A stretch of 64,000 nucleotides of DNA from NCBI GenBank assembly GCA_014529385.2, contig CM043967.1, positions 7,346,501 through 7,410,500 of the forward strand. Reading direction: 5' to 3'. The position numbers were made by a program, and so were the translations under genes. Position 1 is the stretch's first letter, and each line of letters starts with the position of its first letter. Below, piece after piece: positions 22,094 to 34,033 of this stretch. The DNA comes from Adiantum capillus-veneris. Lineage: Eukaryota; Streptophyta; Polypodiopsida; Polypodiales; Pteridaceae. The notes beneath the pieces are model-generated. The model was not told the origin of the DNA, searched no databases, and saw only the letters and a program-made list of their open reading frames with translations.

Positions 22094-23049
22094 TGTTGAC
22101 CGCTGGGACAACAACACAACATAACTTAAATTTCTTACCAAAGTCTTATCTTTTGCGAGTTATGAAATGCTGCGGATTATGGCTATAAACGTCATTTGTA
22201 ATGAGTAGTTATTCTAGTTTCAGAAGCTGGGGTGCAATGGCACTTCTAGATTGTAAATACAAAGCCATTTGACCCTTTCAACCCCATTTTTGGTTAAACC
22301 TAACTTTAGCCTTAGTATATAAGGTACCTAGTTCATTTTGTAAAAAGACTTTTAATCATAATCAAAACTTTAGCGCTGCCGTCTATTGTGTGTGAGAGAG
22401 AAAGAGAGTGAGCGTGAGCTTCATCCTCTCGCTACGCCTGGCTCGCTCAACACATTGGAGATCCTACTGCACCATTGTTGTAGGCTCGAGGAGAGCTACG
22501 CGACAACGCCAAGCATTCCACGCGAGACGAAGCGCACACACCGACGCATCTACGAGCTATTTGTGGCCGTAAGTGTATCAAACGATGTCTGTTTTCTGCG
22601 TGCTGGTAGTCTATAGAATCGTGGCGACATAAGCTACGCATAGGTACTCATAAATTTCAGTTTCGGGCACTTTCAAAATTCTGCTTTGTCATCCTATGCA
22701 TTTTCCGCATATGGGTTTAGAGTGAGGGTTTTGAGTGTAGAAGCTTAGGGGCAGGTGTATCCTAGTGAGGGGATGGTGTTCCTTAAGTTTCCTACGAATC
22801 TAGCATGATTAGGTGAGTCACCTTCCGTATGTGTGTATGTGGTTAGGTGTAGTTGAGAGCAGTGAGGTTCTTGATTGTGGTTTAGTTGGCCTTCCTGAGT
22901 GTTGTATGTGTAGGATGGTCTCAACCTGACAAGCTAAAGAGATTTCCTCCGTGTGCCTATCGTGTCATCTGTGTCCTCGATTGACATTATGTTGATCTAG
23001 GTAGTGTTTACATGCACTTCATGGGTGTGTGAGTCGCCCCCGTCCAACA
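22094..23049 (+). repeat. 5' LTR of element B
   Basis: Termini are TGTTG and CAACA, matching 31789-32732. A TATATAAG box lies at 22316-22323, about 60 bp upstream of a GA-rich leader, and is the likely core promoter. A region near 22900-23040 is shared with the 3' LTR almost base for base. Confidence 0.93.
22316..22323 (+). promoter_or_regulatory. TATA box of the B 5' LTR
   Basis: TATATAAG lies in the middle of the LTR and is conserved at 32009-32016 in the 3' LTR. Its position is typical of the U3/R boundary. Confidence 0.6.
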
Positions 23050-23050
23050 T

Positions 23051-23069
23051 TGGCGCCGCTGCCGGGGAC
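23051..23069 (+). promoter_or_regulatory. Primer-binding site of element B (tRNA-Asp type)
   Basis: TGGCGCCGCTGCCGGGGAC begins one base after the LTR. Plant tRNA-Asp ends with the complement of TGGCGCCGTTGCCGGGGA, so this differs at one base. The same primer type is used by several plant gypsy lineages. Confidence 0.8.
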
Positions 23070-24787
23070 ATAAGGACCTAAGTAGGTTTCCTACTAACAC
23101 TCGTGTGATGGTTGCTTGATTTAGTTTCGGCTAAAGAAAGCGTTTTTCTTAAGTGGATCCGGAAGAGGATATTCCACGATCAAGTGGATAGCCAGGAAGC
23201 GTGTGTCTTGCCGAGGGTCTACGACTAGATAGGTTTAGTTAGGATGTGTGGATTAGAGTAGTTGGTGGTGGTCGAGTGATTTGTGAGGTGATAAAAGCGT
23301 TTACTAGTCCGTGTGTGGTAGTGAAGCGTTTTTCTACTCATAGATGCAAAACCCCATATGATTTGTAGGAGTAGCTTTAGGTAAGTGGTCCGATTCTGAT
23401 CTAGAGCTATTCATCGCTGAATTATTTGCTAAAGTGTTTGATTGCATTTGAAATCACGGAAAAGTATGCTTTTGAGGGTAAAAATGCATTAAGCAAGCTT
23501 TTGTGGATGTTTTTGTATGACTGGCTAATGCTGTGCATATAAAAGAGCATTTGTAAGGGTTCTGTGAAGAAAACCTGCAATTTTGTAAACATAGACATCC
23601 TACATGTAGGATGTCTCAAGGGGGTTCTGGAGACCAAATTTGAAAATTTTGACTGCACCATTGGGTTCAGAGGGTAGGTTTTACCCTATTTTCATATTGA
23701 CTTGGGTGTTTTTCCTATTTTTGTTGACCAAAAGCCAAAAGGCGGAGTCAGAAAACGTAAAATTTCAAAAAAGGCTTAAATTGAGTGATTTTTGCATGTT
23801 TTTGCAATTGTGAAGCATACTTGCACTTGCTGAGAGCATAAGGAAGCATCAGGGACACTTCAGTCTGGAAAAAAAAAAAGCAGTAGACATCCTACGCGTA
23901 GGATGTCTACAGGGTGATCTGGGCACTTTTTTGAAAATCTAAGGTTACCAGTGTGTTTAAAAGGTAGGTTTTACCCTATTTTCACCTGGAAAGTGGAAAT
24001 TTGACCAAATTTTGACAGATTAAAGCCAAAAGACAAAAATTGCAAGACATCCTACCCAAATTGTGTCCAAGGCCTAATTTTGAGACCAAACCATAGGATG
24101 ACTCCATATGCATGTTCTAAATGTTGTATTGAGTGCATGTGATAAATTTCATCTCATTTGGGTCAGTGAAAGTGAAGATTAAACAGACGTTAGCATTTTT
24201 GACTGAAAAAGGCAAGAATAGCTAGTTTTGGGGTCTTTTTGATATCCAAACTCAAATCTAAGCATAGCATTGGGTTGCTAACATCAAGGGGAAGCTGTGG
24301 GACAAGTCTGGGGTCAAACAGGCCAAAAAGACATCCTACGCGTAGGATGTCTTCTGTGTGATTTTGGACTCTAAACAAAATTCTGAGCATACCACAGTGA
24401 TCAGCACCTTAAGGAGAGTCTGTGGTTCAAATTTGGGGCAATTCTGAGCAACTAGACATCCTACACGTAGGATGTATAATGAATGATTTTGAGGCCAAAT
24501 TCAAACTGTGGACATAGCAGGGTGTTGTATAGCCTTAGGCAAGCCTCCTAGTCAAATTTGGTCCAATTTGGAGTTGATTTGATTGGTGAATTCATCATAA
24601 TGGACATCAGGCTTTTGGAACAGATTCTTGATCATGACTTTTCCCTAACCAAAGCACTTGCACACAGTGGACTAAGTCTACTTGAACCAAGCAAAATCTC
24701 TTAAGCCCAGGAATCATGTCTACCCTAGATTCAAACGCAGCTTACACAAGCTTGGAGATCCTGACGATAGAGTAATATCCTCCCACA
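23070..24787 (+). repeat. Palindrome-bearing leader of element B
   Basis: Between primer site and gag lie perfect palindromes built on ACATCCTAC/GTAGGATGT: 23593-23616 (24 bp), 23883-23910 (28 bp), 24328-24353 (26 bp) and a 2-bp-centre version at 24457-24476; a half site lies at 24043-24055. The first two copies are each followed by a similar block containing GGTAGGTTTTACCCTATTTTC, so the leader is partly a degenerate tandem repeat of about 290 bp. The centres vary (CATG, CGCG, CACG), while the arms are conserved. RNA hairpins for packaging or dimerisation, or protein-binding sites, are possible. Confidence 0.85.
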
Positions 24788-27294
24788 ATGGATCTTCCAA
24801 ACTTGCAATTGATAAAGACCCATCTTGTTGAGAGAGTTTGGATGATTGGTCATGAAAGTGAAGGACTATATAGATACATTGACGACCATGAGGTCAATCT
24901 TTATATGTGCTTAGATCCATACCTAGAAGAGATAACGGATTACAAGCTCTTATATGTCTACACATACGGAGTCGACTGTCAATGGAGATCTATAGTTGTG
25001 GACAAGTATGGACGAGAATACAGAGTTGTAGAAAGCACAAATTCACAGACTGTACTAGAAAGAGGTGGATATTTGGTCAATGAAGGACCACAAATGCCTC
25101 CACCAAACACGAGAATTCCTATAGGAGTTCCAAGAAGAGAGCCACCAGGATTCCCTTCAAGAGCGATAACGAAAGAAGGATTGGGAGAGTCTATGGTTAG
25201 ACGTGTAGACAATCGACGAGTCAGACCATCCCAAGTCCAGAAATGGGTAAACAGAAAATACTCCGAAGATAAAGATCCGAGAGATCACGTAGCGGCTTTT
25301 AGAAGAATGATTAGAGCAGAGGAAGTTTCAGATTTTGCGACACAGTTTGCGGGATTTGGATTGACTCTAGAAGATGATGCAGCTACATGGTTCGATTCGG
25401 TGAAAAAATGGGATTTTGAGACCCTAGATGAGCTGTTTGAGGAGTTTATTGAAGAATTCTCGCCAAAAGGCATTGCTCACAACACGGTCTCGCAAATCCA
25501 TAGATTCAAACAGAAAGAGGATGAATCAGTACGCAAAGCATCATTACGGCTCAAGAGATATGTTAAGCTCTGTCCGAGAGCGGAATTACCTACGCAAGCA
25601 CGACTGATGTTGATCTTTATCTAGGGAATGAGACATGCGGGCCTTCAGAAGGATCTGCATATGATAAGGAGGATGACGCTAAACGAGTTGATCAAAGAAG
25701 CTCTTTATCTAGTGGATAACTGTGAGGCATACAAATAAAAGGACTTAAAGAGTCAAGGAGATGACACATCCTCTCAGCAGAGTGTTTCACAGATAAGTGA
25801 GTCCATTGCCAAGCCAACTGCACCTATTGATCAAGAAAAGCTTATCGACGACTTGGTCAAGGGGTTGATTCCTCTTGTAAGGTCTGATTCAGTAGAGCCG
25901 AAGTGGTGTGAAATTGAGAGAAAATGGATGAACCATACGGGGGAAGAGTGCTATTATAACATGGAAAATGCTAGGGAGAGGTATGTACAACCTGTTCCAG
26001 AAGCACCTACTCCACCTAGATACATTACGGGGAATGCGCCAGGACCAGTAGGAGTTTTAAGGCCACAGCTTGTCTTAAGACAACAACCTCCGCTGCCAGG
26101 TGCTAGAATGCCGGTAGACATGAGATACATTCCAATGATGGAAGCATCAAATAAACCAACGCCAGTACCAGCTACAATGTGGTATAGCAACCAAAGTGAG
26201 TACTACCCTTTGGAGCAACAAAATGTGAGAGAAACACATGGAGTGGTGAGGCCAGTACAACCTCCACCTCCTGGGTTTCAGTTGAAAGAAAGAAGGTATG
26301 AAATGGACGAAAGGACATTGTGATTCATTGCAAATAGCGGCTTATCTAGGTCAAAGCTTGCTTATAGCCAAGAGGAAATGCTAAAAGAATCTCCTCAACC
26401 AGAGACAGAGTCACAAAAGTCGTGACAACCACTTGGTCAAATAATGTCCTCATACGGAGATCACTGAAGTAAATGCCTATTGTCTTGAGTGTGGCATCAC
26501 TCACTTAATCCCCGATTGCCCGAAAAAACCAAACCAAATCAAGAAAATCACGACAAATGTATCAGGGATTGTTGATCTCCATAGTAGCTCAGAAAATGAA
26601 AATGTTGTACCGGTTCAAGTAGTTACGAGAGCACAACCTCAAAAGAAAGCTGATGAGAATCCAGAGACAAAGAACACGGGAAGTGACACGAGTCCAAAGA
26701 CAGATGATGGACCAAAGATAGACGCACCTAGTCAGAAAACCAAGAGCAAACGAAATAGTTGGAAAGCTACAAAGACTAGGATGAAAGCACGCAGGGAACG
26801 AGAGAAAAATCCCCTAGCTGAGAAGCTTACCGAAGCTCAGGAGAAGATAAAACAACATGAGGAAAAGGAGGCACCTTCTCTTACACAGATGGTTAAACCT
26901 CTAGAAGAACCATCCACGGATGAGAAACCGAGAAGTGCTAGTTCAGGAGGATATGTGTTGGCAGAGAAGGTTAATGAGATATTAGATACCCTCTTGAAAG
27001 CCTATGATGTGAGGCTCAAAAACAACCAAACCCAAGAACACAGGTGGATGACATATCCCGATGCGGAACTAGAAAAGCAAAGGTTTGAAATGTGCCAGAA
27101 AATGATTCAAACAGCCCAAGCTTTACTAGAACCACCAGTTGCAAAACTTGAGGACGTGATCCGTGTCATGCCTACACAAGTAATCCCACCAAACTAGGAA
27201 CTAAAAGAGACAGATTCTAGTCATGAGCACATACCAAACCTCAAAGACCTAGCATTAGAACCAAGGATAGTACTGAAAACCACGGATAACTCTT
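24788..27294 (+). pseudogene. gag of element B with interrupting stops
   Basis: The frame 24788-25622 reads MDLPNLQLIKTHLVERVWMI and later the retrotransposon gag core: DPRDHVAAFRRMIRAEEVSD, DDAATWFDSVKKWDFETLDE, EEFSPKGIAHNTVSQIHRFK. A TAG at 25622 and a TAA near 25736 break it. The same frame resumes at 25853-26323 (Pro-rich), then switches frame. A knuckle-like CLECGITHLIPDC (about 26475-26520) is one residue shorter than the standard CX2CX4HX4C box. A charged coiled-coil stretch (26781-27194) follows. TAG codons at 27195 and 27294 separate it from the protease ORF, in the same frame. It would form the particle shell. Confidence 0.8.
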
Positions 27295-27296
27295 AG

Positions 27297-29639
27297 AAGG
27301 GATTTCACCAAGCTATACCTAAGGATTGTAAAGAGATAGATGGTCTTGACGAATTGTGGAAACAAGTCATAGAGACCAATGAAGCCGATGACCTAAGAAG
27401 ACGAGTAGACAAGACTGGTGATGAACGAGGAGTGTTTCTACCACCAATAGAGGAATTTGAGACTGGATCTCAAATGAATCTAGACGTGCGATCGTATTGG
27501 GGCGACAAAGGATCTGTACAATCTATGGATAGTCAACCCCATTCGCTAAGAACACTACCGTCCTACATGGGAGAGTACGAGACCAAGTCAGATGTGGTTG
27601 CAGTCCCATCACAGAGACTGTCTCCCAACAAGGCCATCGATTCAAAGGGGCTAGTAGATATTATATCTACCCCAGTCACCTGTACAATAATGTTAGCCGA
27701 GTTGCTCAGAATAAGACCAAACATGTGGACTAAGGTGGGTAAATGTCTAGAGAAATTTGGTGTAAAAACCCCAATGACTCAAATCGAGGAAGGCATCAAA
27801 GAGCTTGAAATGCCTCAACTAAATACTAGGCCAGTGCCATTAAACAAGGTAGGCGAGTATTATGAGGGAGAAGATGGAAACACCACCTTTCCTTTGGAAT
27901 TCAATAATGTAAAAACCATGGCAATCCTTGACAGTGGAGATGGTGTGGCCATTGCAACCAAAGAGGTTTGGAAAAAATGGGGAAAACCTGCCTTGATATC
28001 CACACGAATGACCCTGCAGCTTGCAGACGGACACAAGGAAAAGCCCATAGGACTGCTAGAAAAAGTACTTGTTACTTCTTGTGGCATTGAATATGAACAC
28101 ACTTTTGATGTTGTTGACTTTGGCAAGAAGAACAACTATGACATCATTCTGGGAAGACCATTCATGCGACAATTGAAAATGGTCCAAGATTGGGGTTATG
28201 ACCATATATACCTGAGACATATGGAAACCATAACAAAGATAAACTTGAGGGACCATAGCTATAGGGATGTGACGAGAACACCGGTCGAGGAGTTTGATTC
28301 CGCCACAGTAGCAGGATCAGAACTTCCAGCTTGGTTAGGTAAGCCTAAAGAACTGTGGATGTGTGGAGCTTCACAATGCGGTAGCTTGAAACGTGAGAAA
28401 TGTATCCTAGAGCGGGTTATAGAGGGTAAGGACTATATCCCAGAACCATTTCCTGAAGAAGAGTTAGAGCCTTTTGGATGGGAACACATCTTGGCTACTC
28501 TGGACGTGTGCACCGTGGAGGATGCTCCCACAACAAAGTTTGGCTATGATGTCGTTTCTTATTTTGCAGTGAGTGTAATCCAGGAAAACGAAGAGATCCA
28601 GACATCAACAAGCTCTCGAAATAAGGAGCAAACAAAGAAATGTGGAGAATCAAAAGATGAAGAAGACGGCGAGTTCTATGACTATGTAGAACACTTCGAG
28701 CTTCAAGAAGATCAACGACCCGGGAATCAATGTGATCGCTACACGAATAAAGTGCATCAAAAGTGGATTCCAAAGTCCTCGATGAAAACAAAACCACCAC
28801 AAGCATCCTCATGCATGGCTCCTAATAAGGATGCAAAGACTCACCTAGGAGGAATACGACAAGAGCAACGAGCTAACAATGCTCTAATCAATGGGCTAGA
28901 AAAGTCCTCCAAGAAACTACCACCCACGAGCAAACAGACAGTAACTTTCCACTACCAGCCAAAAAATCACGGGAAAGTACAAGAAGTCAACCTTGCTGAG
29001 GATAGTAGCGATAGTGATGAATCTTACGACATCCCCTATCATCAACTCAGGCCATCACTATCACCAACCCCTTCAGCAACAACCATGACAGGTCAAAAGA
29101 ACAGGACAACAAGTCAAAGCCAAAAAGCTCGACAAATCTGGATACCAAAAAGCCAGATCGGCCAAAAACAGATATGGATCAAGAAGACAAAGATCTCTAA
29201 TGACAAATCACAAGATCCAACACCAAAACAAAAACGAGGAAAGCGTGCACGAACGGGTAAGAATATCACAAAGTCGCAAGCTTTCACAACTCAGGTTTGG
29301 GCTCCAAAGAAGTTGATTCAAGCACAAAAAAGTCAAGAATTCATTTGGATTCCAAAACAACCACATCATCAACTTTCAAAGCCTAAATCCCGTCCCCAAC
29401 CAAGCGTACAAGGTCTGAAGCAAAGACCACTATTGACTCACACAACAAAAAGGTGGATCCCAAAGAAGTCTCTTCAAACACAAACGAAGCACGGGCAAGT
29501 ATGGGTTCCCAAACGAGTGTCAGCAACAAAACAACCAATAATCGCAAAGAAATGGGTCCCAAAGAAGAACAACAAAACTGCTGTCAGTGCATCGCCACTT
29601 GAATTCTTACAATTCTTCCTACGATTACACTACAGTTAG
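27297..29639 (+). CDS. Protease-containing polyprotein of element B with WxPK repeats
   Basis: This is the longest intact frame in the window (about 780 codons, bounded upstream by TAG at 27294). The retropepsin-like domain spans about 27880-28240: TMAILDSGDGVAIATKEVW with a DSG active site, a QLADG strand and NYDIILGRPFM, the usual ILG motif. An acidic region follows. The C-terminal third is basic and repeats a tryptophan motif at least eight times: KWIPKS, IWIPKS, IWIKKT, VWAPKK, IWIPKQ, RWIPKK, VWVPKR, KWVPKK. No reverse transcriptase follows. The protease would cut gag; the repeats suggest RNA or chaperone-like binding, which is inference. No start codon is required if it is expressed by read-through from gag. 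Confidence 0.75.
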   Translation, partial: KGFHQAIPKDCKEIDGLDELWKQVIETNEADDLRRRVDKTGDERGVFLPPIEEFETGSQMNLDVRSYWGDKGSVQSMDSQPHSLRTLPSYMGEYETKSDVVAVPSQRLSPNKAIDSKGLVDIISTPVTCTIMLAELLRIRPNMWTKVGKCLEKFGVKTPMTQIEEGIKELEMPQLNTRPVPLNKVGEYYEGEDGNTTFPLEFNNVKTMAILDSGDGVAIATKEVWKKWGKPALISTRMTLQLADGHKEKPIGLLEKVLVTSCGIEYEHTFDVVDFGKKNNYDIILGRPFMRQLKMVQDWGYDHIYLRHMETITKINLRDHSYRDVTRTPVEEFDSATVAGSELPAWLGKPKELWMCGASQCGSLKREKCILERVIEGKDYIPEPFPEEELEPFGWEHILATLDVCTVEDAPTTKFGYDVVSYFAVSVIQENEEIQTSTSSRNKEQTKKCGESKDEEDGEFYDYVEHFELQEDQRPGNQCDRYTNKVHQKWIPKSSMKTKPPQASSCMAPNKDAKTHLGGIRQEQRANNALINGLEKSSKKLPPTSKQTVTFHYQPKNHGKVQEVNLAEDSSDSDESYDIPYHQLRPSLSPTPSATTMTGQKNRTTSQSQKARQIWIPKSQIGQKQIWIKKTKISNDKSQDPTPKQKRGKRARTGKNITKSQAFTTQVWAPKKLIQAQKSQEFIWIPKQPHHQLSKPKSRPQPSVQGLKQRPLLTHTTKRWIPKKSLQTQTKHGQVWVPKRVSATKQPIIAKKWVPKKNNKTAVSASPLEFLQFFLRLHYS

Positions 29640-31179
29640 AAGAGAGCAAGTCGCTTCAATCAAGCAACGATACAGGAGCTTCAAAGACCATTACATTGCT
29701 TAGAATAGGAAGCCTCGCCAACAAATGCCAATAAGCAAATTGCTTATACCCACATCTTGCACAACATAAATCTTTTCCATGCATTGACTGTGTATGCATA
29801 ATAGGGCTACATTACAAGGCCTGCATAGGCACGACTTTTAATTGCCCAAGCACAACACATACCCTTTGCGATACCCTGTCGTAAAGGATGACTCCAAATA
29901 GGAAGGGGGGAGGCATTCTGAATGCGGACCTAACATTATGACTATTAGAGGGCAATGTTTTGTGAGATGCATTGAATTTTTGCGTTTTATTGTGATAATT
30001 TTTTCACGAAATTTAGAGTATATGCCCTCATAGTAGTGTTACAGAGGAGTATGGGGACAAAATCCATATATGAGCCCCTATGGTGATGTGTATAGTGTAC
30101 ATAGCATTTAGATTTCTATTTGAATGATTTTTCTTTTGTTGAGTTGTTTTAAGATTTTCTTTGTTTATTATTAAGAAAAAAAATTAAAAAAACCATAATC
30201 CACATGAAGAAAAGACTGACGAGAGGCCTGAGCACTACAAAGAGAAGAAGGTACAGGGAAACGATGAAACTTCACGAAGTATGTCTCAGCAGCCACCACA
30301 ACAGCCGAAGAACTTGTCACAAAGCAGTGTCAACAGGCAACCGACAAGTCATACAAGTCAGAGTCGAGTAGCTAAGCCACAAAATGAGTGAGGTGTTAGT
30401 CCCAAAGCTTCAAGTAATATTCTTTGTGGTCTAAGCGTCTTAGCTATTCTAGGTACTGCTCAAGCTGGAAGAGTTGAGCATATTTACGTTGTGTCGCTCA
30501 TGCTGGTATACGTGAGCAAAAGAGTCGAAGTCTAAGTACTTAAGTCAGGTGAAGTGAAGGAGAAGGTCCAAAAGACACTCACGTACTGAGCACAGTGAGA
30601 TACGAGTGGAGAAACTTCTACATCGAAAACCCTTCTTGGAAAGGTGGAAGCTATTGAGACATCTTTTGATGTCACATGTGCTACATTTATTCCTCGAAAC
30701 ACCCATCATCTCCTTCTTTCACATTGCATGCTTTTGGTGACAAATTTCTCATATGCATATAGAGTGTCCCATAACTGGCACTTGCATCAGGCACTCTTTC
30801 CGTGTTTCACCCAAGCACTCACCTTTCATGAACATGTACTTCACGTTCAGCTGCTCAACTCCAATAAGAGCGTATACCAAAGGCATTTTTTTTCCCACCG
30901 GGTTTTTTCCCTTCGGTCATCCAGGTTTTAGACCCTAATCTAAAGACACCTATCACCATCCTCTTGTGCATATTCCTTCTACATCAACAATAAGGAAATG
31001 CTACTCAAATCAATTGACAAATGAATTGGAGCACCAATTTCAGATCATAGCATACTTCTCCTCAATGGCGAGTCGAAGAATGGCCTACAATGACAAAGCT
31101 GCAGACAACACTAACAACATAACTCAAGAACAAAGAAGTCCTCAATGACAAAGAGCAGACATAAGGGTAATCAGAGGAT
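29640..31179. other. Non-coding interior of element B
   Basis: About 1.5 kb lies between the protease ORF and the helicase fragment. It is AT-rich with an A run at about 30176-30200. Only short frames occur (longest 95 codons, no recognisable domain). The RT, RNase H and integrase genes of a complete element would be expected here and are missing. Confidence 0.65.
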
Positions 31180-31725
<546 letters not shown>

Positions 31726-31770
31726 AAGACCACATCGCCATCGACAATCAGGTCATGTCGGGGACGACAT

Positions 31771-31788
31771 GAACGCGGAAGGCGGGAA
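31771..31788 (+). promoter_or_regulatory. Polypurine tract of element B
   Basis: GAACGCGGAAGGCGGGAA, purine-rich with a few C interruptions, abuts the TG of the 3' LTR, the expected place of plus-strand priming. Confidence 0.6.
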
Positions 31789-32732
31789 TGTTGACCGCTA
31801 GGTCAACAACACAACATAACTTAAATTTCTTACCAAAGTCTTATCTTTTGCGAGTTATGAAATGCTGCGGATTATGGCTATAAACGTCATTTGTAATGAG
31901 TAGTTATTCTAGTTTCAGAAGCCGAGGTGCAATGGCACTTCTAGATTGTAAATACAAAGCCATTTGACCTTACAACCCCATTTTTGGTTAAACCTAAGGT
32001 AGCCTTAGTATATAAGGTACCTAGGTCATTTTGTAAAAAGACTTTTAATCATAATCAAAACTTTAGCGCTGCCGTCTACTGTGTGTGAGAGAGAAGGAGA
32101 GTGAGCATGAGCTTCATCCTCTCGCTACGCCCGGCTCGCTCAACACATTGGAGATCCGACTGCACCATTGTTGTAGGCTCGAGGAGAGCTACGCGACAAC
32201 GCTAAGCATTCCACGTGAGACGAAGTGCACACGCCGACGGATCTACGAGCTATTTGTGGCCGTAAGTGTATCAAACGATGTCTGTTTTCTGCGTGCTGGT
32301 AGTCTATAGAATCGTGGCAACATAATCTATGCATAGGTACTCATAAATTTCAGTTTCGAGCACTTTCAAAATTCTGCTCTGTCATCCTACGCGTTTTCCG
32401 CAGATGGGTTTTGAGTGTAGAAGCTTAGGGACAGGTGTATCCTAGTGAGGGGATGGTGTTCCTTAAGTTTCCTATGAATCTGGCATGATTAGGTGAGTTA
32501 CCTTCCGTATGTGTGTATGTGGTTAGGTGGTGTAGTTGAGAGCAGTGAGGTTCTTGATTGTGGTTTAGTTGGCCTTCCTGAGTGTTGTATGTGTAGGATG
32601 GTCTCAGCCTGACAAGCTAAAGAGATTTCCTCCGTGTGCCTATCGTGTCATCTGTGTCCTCGATTGACATTATGTTGATCTAGGTAGTGTTTGCATGCAC
32701 TTCATGGGTGTGTGAGTCACCCCCGTCCAACA
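31789..32732 (+). repeat. 3' LTR of element B
   Basis: Matches 22094-23049 with small indels (944 versus 956 bp). TATA box at 32009-32016. Followed by the target-site duplication AGATC. Confidence 0.93.
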
Positions 32733-32868
32733 AGATCGGATCATTGAACTAAATCCTAGAGAGAGACCAGTTCAATTGACTCACACACTTCATGGGTGTG
32801 TGAGTCACCCCCGTCCAAAAAGATCAGATCATTGAACTAAATCCTAGAGAGAGACCAGTTCAATTGAC
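32700..32868. repeat. Tandem duplication across the B / A junction
   Basis: The last ~33 bp of the B LTR (CTTCATGGGTGTGTGAGTCA ... CCGTCC) plus the following ~49 bp of A (AGATCGGATCATTGAACTAA ... CAATTGACT) occur twice in tandem (32700-32781 and 32787-32868). It postdates insertion of B because the unit contains both sides of the junction. Confidence 0.88.
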
Positions 32869-33835
32869 TGGTCGGCCAGAGGAACCATCTGACGCCAAAG
32901 AGGGATATTCATATTCCAGTGCACCATTGCACATTGAAGAGGTCACTGGAGTTCAGAATGAGAATCCAGAACTAACAAATTCGTTTAGGATTATGTTGCG
33001 GAGTCACTGGCCAAAAGGAAGGGAGGTGGCCCGAATTGGCTGCTCCTAGATGATCAAGAGATTGAAGAGTGGAACTTGGTTTCTAAAGAAAGTCCTTAAT
33101 TAATCAAGGTGAATAAGCATATGAACCCAAAAATGAAGGAAAAATCCATACTTATGTTCCAAAAATACAAAGATGTATTTGCATAGGAACATACTGATTT
33201 GAAAGGGTGTAGATCCAGAGGTTTGCAAGCATAGAATACCTCTAAAGCCAGATGCCAAACCAGTACATTTGCAGAGGTACAAAATGAATATGAACTATGG
33301 TAAGAAGTTCAAAGAGGAAATTGACAACCTTCTGAAAGACGAATTCATCACAAAAGTTGCCAGTAGTGATTGGCTATTCCCTATAGTGGAATGGGAAACT
33401 CAGAGTCTGTGTGGAGTATCAGAAATTGAATGCTCAAACTATCAAAGATCCCTTTTCATTACCCTTAATGAGATTGCAGGCCATGATATGTATAGCTTTA
33501 TGGATGGCTACAGTGGTTACAACTAATTAAAGATTGCTCATGAAGATAGGAGAAAAACCACTTTTATTACTGAATGGGGTGCATTCATGTATTTAGTCAT
33601 ACCATTTGGTCTCTACAATGCTCCAACAACATTCTAGTCTTGCATGATGAGATATTTAGTGAATTCTTACATAGATTTCTAGTTATATTTATGGATGACT
33701 TCACTATATTCTCAATCGAGGAGAAGCAACTACTGTTTTTGAAAATGGTTTTTCAGCGATGTAAGGAGAAGAGGATCTGCTTGAATCCATTCAAGTTTGT
33801 CTTTTTGGTCTAGAAGGACAATTACTTTTCTGATG
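32869..33835 (+). pseudogene. Reverse transcriptase N-terminal relic of element A, first copy
   Basis: After the junction repeat, A continues. Frames read QKYKDVFA, then EEIDNLLKDEFITKVASSDW LFPIV, DMYSFMDGYSGYN (33480-33526, the Ty3/gypsy finger/palm signature), TTFITEWGAFMYLVIPFGLY NAPTTF, and FLVIFMDDFTIFS (33680-33712, the DD catalytic motif). In-frame stops and frameshifts are present (for example TAG at 33186). Sequence identity to A stops at about 33836, at the minisatellite. Confidence 0.85.
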
Positions 33836-33847
33836 AATCCAGCTTCT

Positions 33848-34033
33848 TACCTTCTTATTATAGTTCGGATTCATTCTATACCTTCTTACCATAGTTCGGA
33901 TTCATTATGTACCTTATTATAATAGTTCGGATTCATTTTGTACCTTCTTACCATACTTCGGATTCATTATGCACCTTCTTACCATAGTTCGGATTCATTT
34001 TGTACCTTCTTACCATAGTTCGGATTCATTATG
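33848..34033. repeat. 31-bp minisatellite, six units, derived from RT codons
   Basis: Six 31-bp units (33848, 33879, 33910, 33941, 33972, 34003) of TACCTTCTTACCATAGTTCG plus GATTCATTATG. On the minus strand the unit is the RT coding stretch around NPNYGKKV, and the last unit runs directly into the minus-strand RT copy at 34034. The array lies exactly where element A changes orientation. Confidence 0.93.

Noticed and set aside
33848-34033. CRISPR array
   Set aside because: Units are contiguous 31-bp repeats without unique spacers and derive from RT coding sequence; the genome is eukaryotic.
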